Assembly (NCBI RefSeq): GCF_947504105.1
Contig: NZ_CANNGP010000014.1
Span: 1-64,000, forward strand
Length of the DNA: 64,000 nucleotides
Direction of reading: 5' to 3'
DNA from: an uncultured Tateyamaria sp.
GTDB taxonomy: Bacteria; Pseudomonadota; Alphaproteobacteria; Rhodobacterales; Rhodobacteraceae
Shown: piece by piece, positions 61,705 through 64,000 of the stretch
How positions within the stretch are numbered: position 1 is the first letter of the stretch
Layout: the number at the start of each line of letters is the position of its first letter
Position numbers and translations under genes: made by a program
Notes under the pieces: generated by a model
Told to the model about the DNA's origin: nothing
Seen by the model: only the letters and a program-made list of their open reading frames with translations
Databases searched by the model: none

Positions 61705-62562
61705 ATGCGAATGGTATTCGGATTGGTTTTGCTCGCCGGGATCGCCCTGGCTGGCGGAGCCGTTTATATGGCCAAGAATTACATCGGGAAGTATCAGGTC
61801 GCATTGGCCACCGAACGTGCCCAACGCGAAAAGGTCGTACCGACCATTCCCGTCTACGTTGCGGAGCGACAGCTAAAATACGGTGAAGCGCTCGGTACTG
61901 TCGACGTGCGAACGGTTGATTGGCCGGAAAACGCGATCCCCGAAGGCGCCTTCACAGCAGACAATCCGCTATTCCCAGAAGGCGTGATCGATCATCGCGT
62001 CGTTCTCCGTACGATGGAAAAGGACGAGGCGATCCTCGCCGTCAAGGTAACCGAGCCCGGCGAGGAAGCCGGCCTGACCTCGCGGCTCGAGCGTGGTATG
62101 CGTGCCTTTGCCATCCGCGTCGACGTGGCATCCGGCGTGTCGGGCTTCTTGCGCCCGGGTGATCGCGTAGATGTCTACTGGACCGGTCGTGTGAACAAGG
62201 CACTTGATCAAAGCCGCGGCGAGGTGACCAAGTTGATCCAACCCGCCATCCAACTGATCGCCATCGACCAGAACGCCGCTGGCGACCTTGATGGAACCGT
62301 TATCGCACAAACCGTGACTGTCGCGGTCGCACCTGCGCAAGTAGCCAAACTGGCCCAGGCCCAATCTACCGGACGTCTGTCCCTGTCGCTCGTCGGAGCC
62401 GAGGACGACACCGTCGCAGCCGCCATCGAAGTCGATCAGCGGTCCTTGCTTGGTATTGAAACCAAGGAGGTCAAAGCCGAAGTAGAAGAGAAAAAGACCT
62501 GTTCCATCCGCACGCGACGCGGCGCAGAGGTTGTGCAGATCCCGATCCCCTGCACCAACTGA
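61705..62562 (+). CDS. cpaB: Flp pilus assembly protein CpaB
   Basis: This 285-residue CpaB/RcpC protein has an N-terminal TM anchor (MVFGLVLLAGIALAGGAVYMA), a SAF domain (PVYVAERQLKYGEALGTVDVRTVDWPEN, about residues 49-120) and the conserved GMRAFAIRVDVASGVSGFLRPGDRVDVYWT. Two cysteines near the C-terminus (CSIRTRRG and CTN) may pair. It is periplasmic and thought to work with the secretin. GAGG is eight bases before the ATG. Confidence 0.94.
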   Translation: MRMVFGLVLLAGIALAGGAVYMAKNYIGKYQVALATERAQREKVVPTIPVYVAERQLKYGEALGTVDVRTVDWPENAIPEGAFTADNPLFPEGVIDHRVVLRTMEKDEAILAVKVTEPGEEAGLTSRLERGMRAFAIRVDVASGVSGFLRPGDRVDVYWTGRVNKALDQSRGEVTKLIQPAIQLIAIDQNAAGDLDGTVIAQTVTVAVAPAQVAKLAQAQSTGRLSLSLVGAEDDTVAAAIEVDQRSLLGIETKEVKAEVEEKKTCSIRTRRGAEVVQIPIPCTN

Positions 62563-62585
62563 TTGCCTCCATTTCAAGCACTTAG

Positions 62586-62616
62586 ACCGGTGTCGCGTTA
62601 TTTGGCACCGGTTTTG
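62586..62616 (+). terminator. Hairpin between cpaB and cpaC
   Basis: The stem ACCGGTG/CACCGGT has a 13-nt loop and is followed by TTTTGATTTTG. It may be a partial terminator inside the Tad operon, or cpaC may have its own promoter in the 198-bp gap. Confidence 0.7.
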
Positions 62617-62760
62617 ATTTTGTCCTCTGTTGCCAGTTCTCCACATAAAAGAATCACCTGAACCCATTGATTCTTGCAAAAAAATCCAAACTGACGCATT
62701 GTGCATCGCATCACGGGCACCAAGACCCGGCACCGAGGCGTGATCAAAAAGGCAGGTCAC

Positions 62761-64000
62761 ATGAAAATTGACGGATTTTTCAAAGCGGCCCTCTTGGGGC
62801 TGTGTTTTGTAGCAGGCCCCATCGCGGAAATGGCGCAGGCAGAAAACTTGCGGGTGGTTCGCAAATCGACGGAATCGACACTGGGCGTTCCCATGAACCG
62901 CGCGGTTGTGGTGGAAAGCGATACACCATTTGCCGAACTGAGCATCGCCAACCCGGCCATCGCAGACATCTCATCGCTCAGCGACAGAACGATCTATGTC
63001 TTGGGCAAAGCACCTGGCTTGACCACACTGACCTTGCTCGATGCAAATGGTCGGTTGATCACCAACGTGAATGTCCGCGTGTCGGCTGACATCTCGGAGT
63101 TCAAGGAACGGCTGCGCCAGATCCTACCCGGTGAAAAGATTGAGGTGCGGACCGCCAATGACGGTATCGTGCTGTCAGGTATTGTATCCTCCAGCGCACG
63201 TTTGCAGCGGGCGCTGGATCTGGCTGAGCGCTACGCCGAAGGGCGCGTCAGCAACCTGATGAGCGTTGGTGGCATTCAGCAAGTCATGTTGAAAGTGCGC
63301 TTCGCAGAAATGAATCGCAGCGTCTCGAAGTCACTCAGCTCGTCACTGTCACTGAACGGTTCGCTGTTCTCTGGCGACATTGATGTGAACGGTGGCAGCG
63401 GGACAACTGTAGGTTCGGGCGCGCTTCAAAGATCGCTGGACAACAACGTACCCGCCGCAAACGAAAATAATGGCGCAATCGTCTTTGGCTTCAATGCCGG
63501 CAGCACGCGCGTCGGTCTTTTGCTTGAAGCCCTTGAAACCAAAGGGGTTGTGCGCACTTTGGCCGAACCAAATCTCGTTGCCCTATCGGGTCAAGAGGCG
63601 CGTTTTCTCGCAGGTGGTGAATACCCGGTTCCGATTGCACAAGAAGACGGCGTTATCACCGTTGAATTCAAACCCTTCGGTATCCAGTTGAACTTTATCC
63701 CCCGAGTTGTCGACAAGGATCTGATCAACCTCGAGCTTGAGGCTGCCGTGTCCGATATCGATACGAACAACGGCCTGACGTTTGATGGCTTCACCATCGA
63801 TGCCTTCAGCCGCCGCGAAACAGCCACAACCGTTGAGTTGCGCGATGGCGAAAGCTTTGCAATCGCTGGTCTGCTCGAAGACAACTTCATCGACGAGAAC
63901 CAGCAACTGCCATGGCTCGGTGATGTGCCCGTACTGGGCGCCCTGTTTCGGTCCGCCTCTTATCAGCGCGACCAATCCGAACTGGTGATCATCATCACAG
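62761..64000 (+). CDS. cpaC: Type II/III secretion-type secretin CpaC/RcpA, runs off the window
   Basis: The first 413 codons of the Tad pilus outer-membrane secretin are present. There is a signal peptide (MKIDGFFKAALLGLCFVAGP, cleavage near AQA-EN), an N-terminal pilus-formation (BON/N0-like) domain with PFAELSIANPAIADISSLSDR and a BON domain around GEKIEVRTANDGIVLSG. The secretin core follows: VMLKVRFAEMNRSVSK, TLAEPNLVALSGQEARFLAGGE and LPWLGDVPVLGALFRS. The frame is open at base 64000 (VIIIT), so the C-terminus and downstream tad genes lie outside. It forms the pore for Flp pili. Confidence 0.95.
   Translation, partial: MKIDGFFKAALLGLCFVAGPIAEMAQAENLRVVRKSTESTLGVPMNRAVVVESDTPFAELSIANPAIADISSLSDRTIYVLGKAPGLTTLTLLDANGRLITNVNVRVSADISEFKERLRQILPGEKIEVRTANDGIVLSGIVSSSARLQRALDLAERYAEGRVSNLMSVGGIQQVMLKVRFAEMNRSVSKSLSSSLSLNGSLFSGDIDVNGGSGTTVGSGALQRSLDNNVPAANENNGAIVFGFNAGSTRVGLLLEALETKGVVRTLAEPNLVALSGQEARFLAGGEYPVPIAQEDGVITVEFKPFGIQLNFIPRVVDKDLINLELEAAVSDIDTNNGLTFDGFTIDAFSRRETATTVELRDGESFAIAGLLEDNFIDENQQLPWLGDVPVLGALFRSASYQRDQSELVIIIT

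Overview
The window reads as chromosomal DNA of an alphaproteobacterium of the Rhodobacteraceae, most likely the marine Roseobacter group. The basis is the high GC content, dense ATGA-type gene overlaps, and a gene order I know from that family: tldD / coxB-ctaB-small ORF-ctaG-coxC-surf1-thrC-M16 peptidase-GNAT, dprA-topA, lysC near ptsP, and a Tad/Flp pilus locus. No rRNA, tRNA, CRISPR array or complete insertion sequence was recognised.

Layout. 0-0.5 kb: 3' remnant of a molybdopterin xanthine-dehydrogenase-type subunit, broken at about position 68-80. 0.6-2.2 kb: two overlapping genes of L-threonate/tetronate catabolism (ltnD, otnI). 2.2-5.3 kb: a three-gene arsenate operon (ArsR-ArsC fusion, GAPDH, ArsJ) that makes and exports 1-arseno-3-phosphoglycerate. 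5.3-17.8 kb: a galactoside utilisation cluster. It holds an ABC importer, alpha- and beta-galactosidase, galactose dehydrogenase, lactonase, KDGal kinase and KDPGal aldolase, with a divergent IclR regulator and the importer ATPase. This is an oxidative De Ley-Doudoroff route, but no galactonate dehydratase is present. 18-24.3 kb: ptsP, a DUF4344 metallopeptidase, lysC, an SDR, a DUF1178 protein and a Nudix hydrolase. 24.5-27 kb: modABC molybdate importer. 27-29.5 kb: EcsC-like protein, GNAT, flavin reductase and hexapeptide acetyltransferase.

30-40 kb is the most accessory-looking part: a small lipoprotein, an orphan RTX protein, a SulP transporter, a beta-helix membrane protein broken by one in-frame stop, MTA phosphorylase, a pentapeptide-repeat membrane protein, LysE, apt and a decayed SDR pseudogene. 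40-50.5 kb: SGNH hydrolase, FAD-linked oxidase, MBL-fold protein, GNAT, M16 peptidase, threonine synthase and the cytochrome c oxidase subunit/assembly cluster. 50.7-56.2 kb: tldD, dprA, topA. 56.2-57 kb: a MarR regulator divergent from a tiny secreted protein across a 34-bp inverted repeat. 57.1-59.5 kb: a 3-oxoacid CoA-transferase operon whose two subunit genes are separated by a LOV blue-light sensor kinase-like protein lacking the phospho-acceptor histidine. I consider this the most unusual arrangement here. 59.5-64 kb: a GNAT remnant, a lytic transglycosylase, and the start of a Tad pilus locus (two Flp-like pilins, cpaB, and the secretin cpaC running off the end).

All functional calls come from reading protein motifs and gene context by eye; no database search was run.
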